64,000 bases of DNA from Streptomyces sp. BK340 (GCF_007827595.1 NZ_VISR01000024.1:118464-182463); one strand, 5' to 3'. Shown: positions 51,709 to 59,891, counted from the first letter of the stretch. The notes: generated by a model from the sequence alone, not told the origin. Numbers and translations are program-made.

Positions 51709-52788
51709 ATGGCCGACACCTCGCTTGACCTCACGCTGGACGCCGCCGAGCTCACCGCGCAACTCGTGGACTTCCCCTCCGAGAGCGGCGCCGAGAAGCC
51801 CCTCGCGGACGCGATCGAGACAGCCCTGCGCGCCCTGCCGCACCTCACCGTCGACCGGTACGGCAACAACGTGATCGCCCGGACGAACCTGGGCCGCGCG
51901 GAGCGGGTCATCCTGGCCGGCCACATCGACACCGTGCCCATCGCGGACAACGTGCCGTCCCGGCTGGACGAGGACGGCGTGCTCTGGGGCTGCGGCACCT
52001 GCGACATGAAGTCCGGCGTGGCGGTGCAGCTGCGCATCGCGGCCACGGTCCCCGTCCCCAACCGCGACCTGACCTTCGTGTTCTACGACAACGAGGAGGT
52101 CGCCGCCGAGCGCAACGGCCTCAAGCACGTCGTCGAGGCCCACCCGGACTGGCTGCGGGGCGACTTCGCGGTCCTGCTGGAGCCCTCCGACGGCCAGGTC
52201 GAGGGCGGCTGCCAGGGCACGCTGCGGGTCCTGCTGAAGACCACCGGCGAGCGGGCCCACTCGGCGCGCAGCTGGATGGGCTCCAACGCCATCCACGCGG
52301 CGGCCCCCATCCTGGCCAGGCTGGCCTCCTACCAGCCCCGCTACCCGGTCATCGACGGACTGGAGTACCGCGAGGGCCTGAACGCGGTCCGTGTCACCGG
52401 CGGAGTCGCCGGCAACGTCATCCCGGACGAGTGCGTGGTGAGCGTCAACTTCCGTTACGCCCCCGACCGCACCGAGGAGGAGGCGATCGCGCACGTCCGC
52501 GAGGTGTTCGCGGACTGCGGCGTGTCCGAGTTCGTCGTCGACGACCACAGCCCCGGCGCGCTGCCCGGCCTCTCCCACCCGGCCGCGGCCGCCTTCATCG
52601 AGGCGGTGGGCGGCACCCCGCAGCCCAAGTACGGCTGGACGGACGTCTCCCGTTTCTCGGCGCTCGGCGTTCCGGCCGTCAACTACGGTCCCGGCAACCC
52701 GCACTTGGCGCACAAGCGCGACGAGCGGGTCGAGGTGGCCAAGATCCTGGCGGGCGAGGAACGGTTGCGCGCCTGGCTCACGGCATAA
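51709..52788 (+). CDS. dapE: Succinyl-diaminopimelate desuccinylase
   Basis: 359 residues from ATG 51709. M20 metallopeptidase: first metal ligand HxD in LAGHIDTVPI, bridging Asp in CGTCDMKSG, general base Glu in YDNEEV, and further ligand Glu in LLEPSDG; the last metal histidine is in NPHLAHKRDE. Hydrolyses N-succinyl-LL-diaminopimelate to LL-DAP and succinate. Together with dapC nearby it covers the two succinyl-pathway steps before DAP. 104 bp before the LOG-family gene. Confidence 0.93.
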   Translation: MADTSLDLTLDAAELTAQLVDFPSESGAEKPLADAIETALRALPHLTVDRYGNNVIARTNLGRAERVILAGHIDTVPIADNVPSRLDEDGVLWGCGTCDMKSGVAVQLRIAATVPVPNRDLTFVFYDNEEVAAERNGLKHVVEAHPDWLRGDFAVLLEPSDGQVEGGCQGTLRVLLKTTGERAHSARSWMGSNAIHAAAPILARLASYQPRYPVIDGLEYREGLNAVRVTGGVAGNVIPDECVVSVNFRYAPDRTEEEAIAHVREVFADCGVSEFVVDDHSPGALPGLSHPAAAAFIEAVGGTPQPKYGWTDVSRFSALGVPAVNYGPGNPHLAHKRDERVEVAKILAGEERLRAWLTA

Positions 52789-52892
52789 AGGTTCCCGTAC
52801 GCCGCTTCACGGCGGACACGCATACGTCCCCCCTCCGTAACCCGCGTCGATCTAGTCTGAGATCGAACTACCGGCAAGCGGAGGGAGCGCAC

Positions 52893-53651
52893 ATGGCTAC
52901 CGGAAACCCCGAGGGGAAGAAGCAGCCGCCGGACGAGCAACGGCTCGGCCCGGTCCTCCGACGGCGCAGTCAGGTCACGGCCAGTACCACCGACCAGCGG
53001 CTGCTGGACGCGGGCGGGCCCTCCGACTGGGTCCACACCGACCCGTGGCGGGTCCTGCGGATCCAGTCGGAGTTCATCGAGGGCTTCGGCACGCTGGCCG
53101 AACTTCCCCCCGCCATCAGCGTGTTCGGCTCCGCACGGACGCCGGTGGACTCGTCCGAGTACGACGCCGGGGTGCGGCTGGGCCGGGGGCTGGTCGACGC
53201 CGGCTGGGCCGTGATCACGGGCGGCGGCCCCGGGGCGATGGAGGCGGCCAACAAGGGGGCGCTGGAGGCGGGCGGCATCTCGGTGGGCCTCGGCATCGAG
53301 CTGCCCTTCGAGCAGGGGCTCAACCCCTACGTCGACATCGGCCTCAACTTCCGGTACTTCTTCGTCCGCAAGATGATGTTCGTCAAGTACGCGCAGGGTT
53401 TCGTCGTCCTCCCGGGCGGCCTCGGCACCCTGGACGAACTCTTCGAGGCCCTCACCCTCGTCCAGACCCAGAAGGTCACCCGTTTCCCGATCGTCCTCTT
53501 CGGCAGCGAGTACTGGGGCGGCCTGGTGGACTGGCTGCGGAACACCCTGGTGGCCCAGGGCAAGGCCGCCGAGAAGGACCTGCTGCTGTTCCACGTGACC
53601 GACGAGGTCGACGAAGCGGTGGCCCTGGTCTCGAAGGAAGCAGCCCGCTGA
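52893..53651 (+). CDS. LOG-family (TIGR00730) protein
   Basis: 252 residues from ATG 52893 behind GGAGGGAG. Motifs: SVFGSARTP, ITGGGPGAMEAANKGALEAGG and PGGLGTLDELFEALT (PGGxGTxxE) of the Rossmann-like LOG family. Plant and bacterial relatives are cytokinin riboside 5'-monophosphate phosphoribohydrolases; in actinobacteria the physiological substrate is mostly unknown. M. tuberculosis has a homologue (Rv1205) in an equivalent neighbourhood as I recall. Ends in a strong terminator. Confidence 0.88.
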   Translation: MATGNPEGKKQPPDEQRLGPVLRRRSQVTASTTDQRLLDAGGPSDWVHTDPWRVLRIQSEFIEGFGTLAELPPAISVFGSARTPVDSSEYDAGVRLGRGLVDAGWAVITGGGPGAMEAANKGALEAGGISVGLGIELPFEQGLNPYVDIGLNFRYFFVRKMMFVKYAQGFVVLPGGLGTLDELFEALTLVQTQKVTRFPIVLFGSEYWGGLVDWLRNTLVAQGKAAEKDLLLFHVTDEVDEAVALVSKEAAR

Positions 53652-53657
53652 CCCCCC

Positions 53658-53682
53658 ACCCCGGGGGCACCGCCCCCGGGGT
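53658..53682. terminator. Terminator between the LOG gene and folP2
   Basis: ACCCCGGGGGC-ACC-GCCCCCGGGGT, a perfect 11-bp stem with a 3-nt loop, between convergent stops; its right end touches the folP2-type stop codon. Confidence 0.85.
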
Positions 53683-54542
53683 CAGGCCAGGCCTCGTCTG
53701 GCGACCGCGGGGGCCCGGTGGCCGGCGATCGACGCCACCATGTCCAGCACCTGACGGGTCTCGGCCACCTCGTGGACGCGGTACACCTGTGCCCCGAGCC
53801 ACGCCGAGACCGCCGTGGTCGCCAGCGTCCCGATCAGCCGCTCCTTCACCGGGCGGTCCAGCGTCTCGCCCACGAAGTCCTTGTTGGACAGGGACACCAG
53901 CACCGGCCACCCCGTGGCGACCATCTCGTCCAGCCGCCGCGTCGCCTCGAGGCTGTGCCGCGTGTTCTTCCCGAAGTCGTGCCCCGGGTCGATCAGCACC
54001 GAATCCCGGGGCACCCCGAGCGAGACGGCCCGCTCGGCCAGCCCCACGGTCACCTTCAGGATGTCGTCCATGACGTCGTCGTACGTCACCCGATGCGGCC
54101 GGGTCCGCGGCTCGACCCCGCCCGCGTGCGTGCACACCAGTCCCGCCCCGTACCGCGCGGCAACCTCGGCGAGGCCCGGATCGACCCCGCCCCAGGCGTC
54201 GTTCAGCAGGTCCGCCCCCGCCTCGCACACGGCCTCGCCGACCTCGGCCCGCCAGGTGTCCACACTGATGATCACGTCCGGGAAGCGACGCCGTACCTCG
54301 GCGACGAACCCGACGGTGCGCCGCGCCTCCTCCTCGGCCGTGACCTCCTCGCCCGGCCCCGCCTTCACACCGCCGATGTCGATGATCGCGGCACCCTCGG
54401 CCACCGCCTGCTCCACCCGGGCGAGCGCCGGCTCGTCGCGGAACGTCGCCCCCTGGTCGTAGAAGGAGTCCGGCGTCCGGTTCACGATCGCCATGATCAC
54501 CGGCTCGTGGGGCCCGAATTCCCGCCTGCCCAGCCTGAGCAT
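53682..54542 (-). CDS. Dihydropteroate synthase-like protein, FolP2 type
   Basis: 286 residues from ATG 54542. TIM-barrel DHPS motifs: IMAIVNRTPDSFYDQG, IIDIGGVKAGPGEEV, ISVDTWRAEVG, LLNDAWGG, LIDPGHDFGKNT and a terminal RVHEV. The usual DHPS signature D-x-G-G-E-S-(T/S)-R-P-G is replaced by DIGGVKAGPG, as in mycobacterial FolP2 (Rv1207), which I recall lacks demonstrable DHPS activity. Folate role is therefore uncertain, and another folP is expected elsewhere. Divergent from the DivIVA-like gene. Confidence 0.88.
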   Translation of the reverse strand: MLRLGRREFGPHEPVIMAIVNRTPDSFYDQGATFRDEPALARVEQAVAEGAAIIDIGGVKAGPGEEVTAEEEARRTVGFVAEVRRRFPDVIISVDTWRAEVGEAVCEAGADLLNDAWGGVDPGLAEVAARYGAGLVCTHAGGVEPRTRPHRVTYDDVMDDILKVTVGLAERAVSLGVPRDSVLIDPGHDFGKNTRHSLEATRRLDEMVATGWPVLVSLSNKDFVGETLDRPVKERLIGTLATTAVSAWLGAQVYRVHEVAETRQVLDMVASIAGHRAPAVARRGLA

Positions 54543-54680
54543 CCGCTGTGACCTCTCCTAGTACGTCCCGCAGTACGGCCGCCTGCGACCCTAACTGTCA
54601 GATTCGCATGGCACGATCGGAGCCTGACAGATTCAGCTTCCGGCACAGCGTCGGGCGCAAGGAGCGTGGGGACCTCAGCG

Positions 54681-55034
54681 ATGGTTATGTTCTTGTTCCT
54701 GGTCGTCGCCCTCGCCGTCGTGGTGGCCGCGGTGACACTCGCCGTGGTGAGCGGCGGTGAGAGCGCACCGCTGCCGGAGGCCGCCCCGGAGCGGCTGCAG
54801 GACCCGCTGCCCGAGGACCGCCCGGTCGGCAGCGCGGACATCGAGAGCGTGCGCTTCCCGCTCGTCCCGCGCGGCTACCGCATGGCGGACGTCGACGACG
54901 TCCTCGCCCGCGTCGCCGCCGAACTCGCCGAGCGGGACGCCCGCATCGCCGACCTGGAGTCCGCGCTGGCCGGCGCCAGAGCGGCCGCCGCGCACGCCCG
55001 CCTGGAGCGGCCGGGCCACGGGGAGCAGCGATGA
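54681..55034 (+). CDS. DivIVA-domain membrane protein
   Basis: 117 residues from ATG 54681 (GGGGA 8 nt upstream; GTG 54666 is an alternative). One N-terminal transmembrane helix (FLFLVVALAVVVAAVTLAVV), a Pro/Glu-rich linker, then FPLVPRGYRMADVDDVLARVAAELAERDARIADLESAL, a typical DivIVA N-terminal helix with coiled coil. DivIVA-type proteins organise polar growth; this short membrane version may be an adaptor. Overlaps tag by ATGA. Confidence 0.8.
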   Translation: MVMFLFLVVALAVVVAAVTLAVVSGGESAPLPEAAPERLQDPLPEDRPVGSADIESVRFPLVPRGYRMADVDDVLARVAAELAERDARIADLESALAGARAAAAHARLERPGHGEQR

Positions 55035-55618
55035 GCGACGGGGCCGCCCTCGCCGGGCCCGACGGCGCGCTGCGCTGCCCGTGGGCCCTGTCCACCGAGG
55101 ACTACGTGTCGTACCACGACGAGGAGTGGGGCCGCCCGGTCCACGGCGACGACGCCCTCTTCGAGCGGATCAGTCTGGAGGCCTTCCAGTCGGGCCTGTC
55201 CTGGATCACGATCCTGCGCCGCCGCCCGGGCTTCCGTACGGCCTTCGCGGGCTTCCGGATCGAGAAGGTCGCCGCGTTCACGGACGAGGACCGCGAGCGG
55301 CTGCTGGCCGACCCGGGCATCATCCGCAACCGCGCCAAGATCGACGCGACGGTCGCCAACGCACGTGTGCTCGCGGACTGGGCGGAGGGCGAGCTGGACG
55401 AGTTCATCTGGTCCCACGCCCCCGACCCGGCCGCCCGCCCGGCCCCGAAGACCCTCGCCGACGTCCCCCCGGTCACCCCGGAGTCCACGGCCCTGTCGAA
55501 GGCGCTGAAGAAACGCGGCCTCAGATTCGTCGGCCCGACGACGGCGTACGCCCTGATGCAGGCGTGCGGGCTGGTGAACGACCACCTGGAGACGTGCGTG
55601 GCCAGAAGCGCCCCGTGA
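55031..55618 (+). CDS. tag: DNA-3-methyladenine glycosylase I
   Basis: 195 residues, ATGA overlap with the preceding gene. Tag family: RCPWAL...YVSYHDEEWGRPVHGDDALFERISLEAFQSGLSWITILRRRPGFR, then FVGPTTAYALMQACGLVNDHLETC. The Cys/His set of the zinc-binding site (N-terminal Cys of RCPW and C-terminal NDH..TC) is present. It excises 3-methyladenine from alkylated DNA. The stop codon lies inside dispersed repeat D copy 3. Confidence 0.93.
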   Translation: MSDGAALAGPDGALRCPWALSTEDYVSYHDEEWGRPVHGDDALFERISLEAFQSGLSWITILRRRPGFRTAFAGFRIEKVAAFTDEDRERLLADPGIIRNRAKIDATVANARVLADWAEGELDEFIWSHAPDPAARPAPKTLADVPPVTPESTALSKALKKRGLRFVGPTTAYALMQACGLVNDHLETCVARSAP

Positions 55619-55695
55619 GGGGCGCGGGCCCGTATCGATCTGCGGCGCCGCCGCGTGGGCGCGACCAGCCACAACGGACCCGCAGCTCCCCGCGG
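55610..55695. repeat. Dispersed repeat D, copy 3 (3' end of tag)
   Basis: GCCCCGTGAGGGGCGCGGGC, ATCGATCTGCGGCGCCGCCGCGTGGGC, GCGACCAGCCACAACGGACCCGCAG. Includes the tag stop codon and ends just before the convergent enoyl-CoA hydratase stop. Same family as 7184-7240 and 18006-18079. Confidence 0.6.
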
Positions 55696-55699
55696 CGCG

Positions 55700-56503
55700 C
55701 TACCGCCCCAAGTACTTCGGCTTCTCCTTGTTCACGAACGCCTGCACGGCGATCGTGTGATCCTCGGACCGCCCCGCCCGCGTCTGCAGCTCGTCCTCCT
55801 TCTCCAGGGTCTCGGCGAGCGAGTGCGTCATGCCGTAGGCCACCGCCTCCTTGATCGCCGCGTAGGCCACGGTCGGGCCCTCGGCCAGGGCTCGGGCCAC
55901 CTTCTCGCCCTCGGCCCGCAGCTCGGCGGCCGGCACCAGGCGGTTGGCGATGCCCAGCTCCAGCGCGTCCTGGGCGCTGATGCTGCGCGGGAAGAGCAGC
56001 AGGTCGGCGGCGCGGCCCGGGCCGACCACCCGCGGCAGCGTCCAGGAGATGCCGGAGTCCGCGGTCAGTGCGACACCCGCGAAGGAGGTGTTGAACGCCG
56101 CCGTCTCGGCCACCACCCGGTAGTCCGCGGCGAGCGCGAAGCCGAAACCCGCCCCGGCCGCGACCCCGTTCACCGCGGCGACGACCGGCTTCGGCGCCCC
56201 GGCCAGCGCCTTCACGATCGGGTTGTAGTGCTCCTTGACGGTGCTCATCGTCTGCCCGGACCCCGTCTCACGGTCCGCCGCCAGCAGCCCGATGTGCTCT
56301 TTCAGGTCCTGGCCCACGCAGAACGCCCGGTCGCCGGCCGCGGTCAGCAGGATCGCCCGTACGGCGGTGTCCCCTGCCGCGGATTCCGCCGCCTCCCGCA
56401 GGGCGACCTTCGTCGCGACGTTCAGCGCGTTCATCGCCTCGGGGCGGTTGAGCGTGATCGTCGCGAGTCCGTCGTTCACCTCGTAGAGCACGGTGTCGGC
56501 CAT
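55700..56503 (-). CDS. Enoyl-CoA hydratase/isomerase family protein
   Basis: 267 residues from ATG 56503. Crotonase fold: LATITLNRPEAMNALN, oxyanion-hole segments AFCVGQDLKEH and AAVNGVAAGAGFGFALAADYRV, and the C-terminal ISAQDALELGIANRLVP. The acidic residue at the second catalytic position appears in TADSGISWTLPR (Asp), which suggests PaaG/isomerase-like chemistry rather than a standard hydratase; substrate unknown. The final KEKPKYLGR resembles PaaG/PaaB-type ends. Confidence 0.85.
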   Translation of the reverse strand: MADTVLYEVNDGLATITLNRPEAMNALNVATKVALREAAESAAGDTAVRAILLTAAGDRAFCVGQDLKEHIGLLAADRETGSGQTMSTVKEHYNPIVKALAGAPKPVVAAVNGVAAGAGFGFALAADYRVVAETAAFNTSFAGVALTADSGISWTLPRVVGPGRAADLLLFPRSISAQDALELGIANRLVPAAELRAEGEKVARALAEGPTVAYAAIKEAVAYGMTHSLAETLEKEDELQTRAGRSEDHTIAVQAFVNKEKPKYLGR

Positions 56504-56735
56504 GGCGCATCCCCTCGGTGTCGTCGCTGGTGACGTACCGCTCAGTACGCCCCTGTCCGAAGGACAGCATGGCGGAGATCGCATTCCAAGGGCCGGACCG
56601 GACGTGTGACCTGCGTCAAAGAAAACCGGAGTGGAGTCGCGCGGAGGGCGTCCGCGGGGTGGAGCAGTATCGCAGCCACATCGCCGAATTGAGTGGTTTT
56701 GCTCGCGCGCGTTGCGCAAGCGATGCCGACTGATG

Positions 56736-56766
56736 TTGGTCATCGGGTCCTGAGATGCGGGATAAT
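56736..56766 (+). promoter_or_regulatory. Candidate promoter of the DUF3117 gene
   Basis: TTGGTC (56736-56741), 19-bp spacer, GATAAT (56761-56766), about 110 nt before ATG 56877. The 373-bp gap 56504-56876 holds no other gene that I can support. The spacer is longer than ideal. Confidence 0.4.
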
Positions 56767-56876
56767 GGCTTGGAAGCAATGTGTTCGATGCCGTTGTCGC
56801 GCGTCCGCTCCGGACCGCGCGTGCCCTCCCGGGGCCGTCGGCAGACGATGAGCTGGTTTCAGGAAGGGGAACGAGC

Positions 56877-57044
56877 ATGGCGGCCATGAAGCCGCGGACG
56901 GGCGATGGCCCGCTCGAGGTGACCAAGGAGGGGCGGGGCATCGTCATGCGCGTTCCGCTCGAAGGCGGCGGTCGACTCGTCGTCGAGCTGACCCCTGACG
57001 AGGCCGAGGCGCTCGGCGACGCCCTCAAGAAGGTCGTCGTCTGA
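56877..57044 (+). CDS. DUF3117 family small protein
   Basis: 55 residues from ATG 56877 with AGGAAGGGG upstream. The sequence MAAMKPRTGDGPLEVTKEG then GIVMRVPLEGGGRLVVELTPDEAEALGDALKKVVV is the near-invariant DUF3117 family of actinobacteria, function unknown. A small beta-rich fold with a C-terminal helix is likely. Strong terminator 24 nt after the stop. Confidence 0.93.
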   Translation: MAAMKPRTGDGPLEVTKEGRGIVMRVPLEGGGRLVVELTPDEAEALGDALKKVVV

Positions 57045-57067
57045 CGCGCCCGCGATCCGGTCCTACC

Positions 57068-57103
57068 GGCTGCCCCGGCACCGTACGCGGTGCCGGGGCA
57101 GCC
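57068..57103. terminator. Strong terminator between DUF3117 and the O-methyltransferase gene
   Basis: GGCTGCCCCGGCACC-GTACGC-GGTGCCGGGGCAGCC, a perfect 15-bp stem with a 6-nt loop, between convergent genes. Confidence 0.88.
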
Positions 57104-57131
57104 GCGTTCCCGGATCCTCGCGTCCCGCCCG

Positions 57132-57764
57132 TCACCGCTTGACGGCGCACAGCAGGCCGTCGCCCACCGGCAGCAGTGACGTCACCAGCTCCTGGCTCTC
57201 CCGCACCGTGCGCAGCAGCTCGCGCAGCCGCAGCACCTCCGTGGGCTGCGGTCCCGAGTCGACCGTACGGCCGTTGGCGAATATGCCCTCGAAGACGACC
57301 AGGCCGCCCGGACGCAGCAGACGCAACGATTCAGCGAGGTAGTCCGAGTACTCCAGCCGGTCGCCGTCGCAGAACACGAGGTCGTAGCCGGCGTCCGCGA
57401 GCCGGGGCAGCACGTCCAGGGCCCGGCCGGGTATGAACCGGGCCCGGTTGCTGGCGAAGCCGCAGGCGCGGAAGGCCTGCCGGGCGAACTGCTGGTGCTC
57501 CGGCTCCGGGTCGACCGTGGTGAGCACCCCGTCGGGGCGCATGCCGTGCAGAAGATGGATCCCGGAGACCCCGCAGCCGGTGCCGATCTCCGCGACCGCC
57601 TTCGCGTCCACGGAGGCGGCGAGCATGCCCAGCGCGGCGCCCGTGCCGGGCGACACCGAGCGCAGCCCTGCCTCCCGGGCCCGGTCCCGGGCCCAGTGCA
57701 GCGCTTCGTCCTCGGCGACAAAGGCGTCGGCGAACGCCCAGCTCGTCTGCCGGTTGCCGGTAAT
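57132..57764 (-). CDS. O-methyltransferase (family 3), probable ATT start
   Basis: 210 residues if started at ATT 57764. AEIGTGCGVSGIHLLHGM is the SAM-binding motif, LTTVDPEPEHQQ and LVFCDGDRLEYSDYL the following acidic strands, and RPGGLVVFEGIFANGRTVD completes the family-3 fold. The reading frame is coding-like upstream of the first standard start (GTG 57656): ITGNRQTSWAFADAFVAEDEALHWARDRAREAGL. No ATG, GTG, TTG or CTG occurs before the in-frame TAA at about 57843. ATT 57764 has AGGAG 6 nt upstream. Divergent from sigE, like Rv1220c in M. tuberculosis as recalled. Methyl acceptor unknown. Confidence 0.82.
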   Translation of the reverse strand: MTGNRQTSWAFADAFVAEDEALHWARDRAREAGLRSVSPGTGAALGMLAASVDAKAVAEIGTGCGVSGIHLLHGMRPDGVLTTVDPEPEHQQFARQAFRACGFASNRARFIPGRALDVLPRLADAGYDLVFCDGDRLEYSDYLAESLRLLRPGGLVVFEGIFANGRTVDSGPQPTEVLRLRELLRTVRESQELVTSLLPVGDGLLCAVKR

Positions 57765-57817
57765 GACCCTCTCCTGTCCCCGTGGTTGCCTCGGCGTGAC
57801 TGTATCCGTTGGTGCCG

Positions 57818-57843
57818 GGAACCCGCAGATGGGACTGGGCGTT
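57818..57843 (+). promoter_or_regulatory. ECF-type promoter upstream of sigE
   Basis: GGAACC at 57818-57823, a 16-bp spacer and CGTT at 57840-57843 match the general -35 GGAAC / -10 CGTT form of ECF sigma promoters, oriented toward sigE. Initiation would be near 57850. This suggests sigE is autoregulated or driven by another ECF sigma factor. Confidence 0.6.
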
Positions 57844-57992
57844 TAAAGGGTTGAGCCGGTGGCCCGTGACGCGACGGGGGGTAAGAGGTGGATCAGGACG
57901 CCGAGCACATGCTGACGCAGCCGTATGAGCCGTATCAGCGCGTATCAAATTCTCGTAAAACCGCTTATCCGGAGCTAACGGGCGAGGTGGCT

Positions 57993-58781
57993 ATGGTAGG
58001 GGCTCCAGTGGACACCACCAGAGCCGACAGGGGAGGTGCGGCTGCGCCCGGGGACCGGGGAGGAGTGCTGCGGCGCTTTCTCGGGTCGGCGGGCAGGCCG
58101 AAATCCGTGACCGACACCGCTGCTGACCACAGCCACACCGCCGGCTTCGCCGCGGGCGAGACCCAGACCGCGACCTTCTCCACCGACGCGGACGGGCAGG
58201 CATGGACTCCGCCCACGTGGGAGGAGATCGTCAGCACGCACAGCGGCCGGGTCTACCGACTGGCCTACCGCCTCACGGGCAACCAGCACGACGCCGAGGA
58301 CCTCACCCAGGAGGTCTTCGTCCGGGTCTTCCGCTCGCTGTCGACGTACTCGCCGGGCACCTTCGAGGGCTGGCTGCACCGCATCACGACCAACCTCTTC
58401 CTGGACATGGTCCGGCGCAAGCAGCGCATCCGCTTCGACGCCCTCGGCGAGGACGCGGCCGAGCGCCTGCCCAGCCGCGAGCCCACCCCGCAGCAGGTCT
58501 TCAACGACGCCCACTTCGACGCGGACGTCCAGCAGGCCCTGGACACCCTCGCGCCCGAGTTCCGCGCCGCGGTCGTCCTGTGCGACATCGAAGGACTGTC
58601 CTACGAGGAGATCGCCGCGACCCTCGGCGTGAAGCTCGGCACGGTCCGCTCCCGCATCCACCGCGGCCGCTCCCAGCTCCGCAAGGCCCTCGCCCACCGT
58701 TCACCCGAGGCGCGGAAGGCCGAGCGGCGTTCCTTCGTCGCCCGTGTCCCCGCTCTGGGGGGAGGGGGCGCGACCGCGTGA
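57993..58781 (+). CDS. sigE: ECF RNA polymerase sigma factor SigE (mycobacterial SigE type)
   Basis: 262 residues from ATG 57993; in-frame GTG 57888 and GTG 58010 are alternatives. Region 2 (residues about 87-150): VYRLAYRLTGNQHDAEDLTQEVFVRVFRSL...FEGWLHRITTNLFLDMVRRKQRIRF. Region 4 (about 185-240): ALDTLAPEFRAAVVLCDIEGLSYEEIAATLGVKLGTVRSRIHRGRSQLRKAL. The N-terminal 75 residues are variable. The neighbours anti-sigma, htrA and tatB are as in M. tuberculosis sigE-rseA-htrA-tatB, implying an envelope-stress regulon. This is not the S. coelicolor cell-wall SigE of the CseBC system. An ECF promoter lies upstream. Confidence 0.9.
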   Translation: MVGAPVDTTRADRGGAAAPGDRGGVLRRFLGSAGRPKSVTDTAADHSHTAGFAAGETQTATFSTDADGQAWTPPTWEEIVSTHSGRVYRLAYRLTGNQHDAEDLTQEVFVRVFRSLSTYSPGTFEGWLHRITTNLFLDMVRRKQRIRFDALGEDAAERLPSREPTPQQVFNDAHFDADVQQALDTLAPEFRAAVVLCDIEGLSYEEIAATLGVKLGTVRSRIHRGRSQLRKALAHRSPEARKAERRSFVARVPALGGGGATA

Positions 58782-59758
58782 GTGGATCCCGACCGAAACC
58801 TGCTCCGGCGCACTTCGCCGAGCAGCACCTGGGAGACCGACTGTCCGCCCTGGTGGACGGAGAGCTCGGTCATGAGTCGCGTGAGCGCGTCCTCGCCCAC
58901 CTGGCCACCTGCGCCCGGTGCAAGGCGGAGGCGGACGCCCAGCGACGCCTGAAGAGCGTCTTCGCACAGGCGGCCCCGCCGCCGCCCTCCGAGAGCTTCC
59001 TGGCCCGCCTCCAGGGCCTTCCCGGGGGTGGTGACACCGACGGCGACGGCACGTCGGCGCCCGACGGCGGCCTGTTCGGGCGCGGCCCCGAGGCCGGCGT
59101 CTTCGGCATGGGGCGCGGCGAGCGCTTCGAGTTCGGCTACGTCCCCGCCTCGCCCGCCCATTCCGTCGCCCCCGAGGACCGCGGCTTCCGCATCCATCCC
59201 GTCGGCCGCCCGGACGCCGACCGCTCCGCCTCGCGCGGGCTGCGGTTCGCGTTCGCCGCCGCCGGCGCGGTGTCGCTGGCCGCGCTCGCCCTCGGCGGCG
59301 TGACCACCGCCATCCCCGGCGACATGGCCGTGGACGCCCGCAGCGGTTCCGGCAGCGGCAATGTGTCCCCGACGCGTTCTGCCGGCACGGGTGCGGGCGC
59401 GGCGACGCCCGACTCCCAGCGCCGTCGCGCAGTGGGACCGCTGCTCGCCCAGGGCAGCAGCCTGCTCGGCCAGACCTCGGTGGCGCCGACCTCCATGTCC
59501 GCGCCGCTGGTGCCCGGAGTGCCCGCCCCGGCCACGGGGCAGGTCCAGGACGCCGTGCACGACCTGACCGCCCCGGTGATGGCGGGCGCGGCCGCGGTCT
59601 CCCCGCTGATACGCCCGCTGAGCGAGATCCCCCCGTTCTCGCTGACCTCCGGGTCCGCCTCGCCCCGGGCGACCGGCCCCGGCCCGCTGTCCGCCCCCGT
59701 CCCCGTCCCCGACACCGCCTCCGCTCCCTCCGTCTCCCCCTCCCATCAGGCGCCCTGA
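58778..59758 (+). CDS. Zinc-finger anti-sigma factor (RseA-like)
   Basis: 326 residues from GTG 58778, overlapping the sigE stop by GTGA. N-terminal anti-sigma (ZAS-like) domain: LGDRLSALVDGELGHESRERVLAHLATCARCKAE, with H41-x3-C45-x2-C48. A linker precedes one transmembrane helix (about residues 154-174), and the 150-residue Ser/Pro/Ala-rich part beyond is probably outside the cell. It is expected to hold SigE inactive at the membrane until proteolysis or oxidation; HtrA encoded next is a natural candidate for the protease. Confidence 0.88.
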   Translation: MSGSRPKPAPAHFAEQHLGDRLSALVDGELGHESRERVLAHLATCARCKAEADAQRRLKSVFAQAAPPPPSESFLARLQGLPGGGDTDGDGTSAPDGGLFGRGPEAGVFGMGRGERFEFGYVPASPAHSVAPEDRGFRIHPVGRPDADRSASRGLRFAFAAAGAVSLAALALGGVTTAIPGDMAVDARSGSGSGNVSPTRSAGTGAGAATPDSQRRRAVGPLLAQGSSLLGQTSVAPTSMSAPLVPGVPAPATGQVQDAVHDLTAPVMAGAAAVSPLIRPLSEIPPFSLTSGSASPRATGPGPLSAPVPVPDTASAPSVSPSHQAP

Positions 59759-59891
59759 CCTGCCTCTTCGCCATGGCCGTCGAACCTGGTTGAATCCTGT
59801 GAAACCGTGCCCGCGGCGCTGACCCGGGCACGGATTCGACGTACCGCGGCCACCGCCGATGCGCGCGGCCGCGGCCAGCCGTGGGGAGAGC

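Noticed and set aside
54558..54577. CTAG followed by a GTAC-containing short palindrome (CTAGTACGTCCCGCAGTACG)
   Set aside because: Resembles the core of element A only by short GTAC repeats; no flanking inverted repeats.
59807..59831. GTGCCCG...CGGGCAC stem between the anti-sigma and htrA genes as a terminator
   Set aside because: Only 7 bp with an 11-nt loop; too weak to call in a GC-rich genome.
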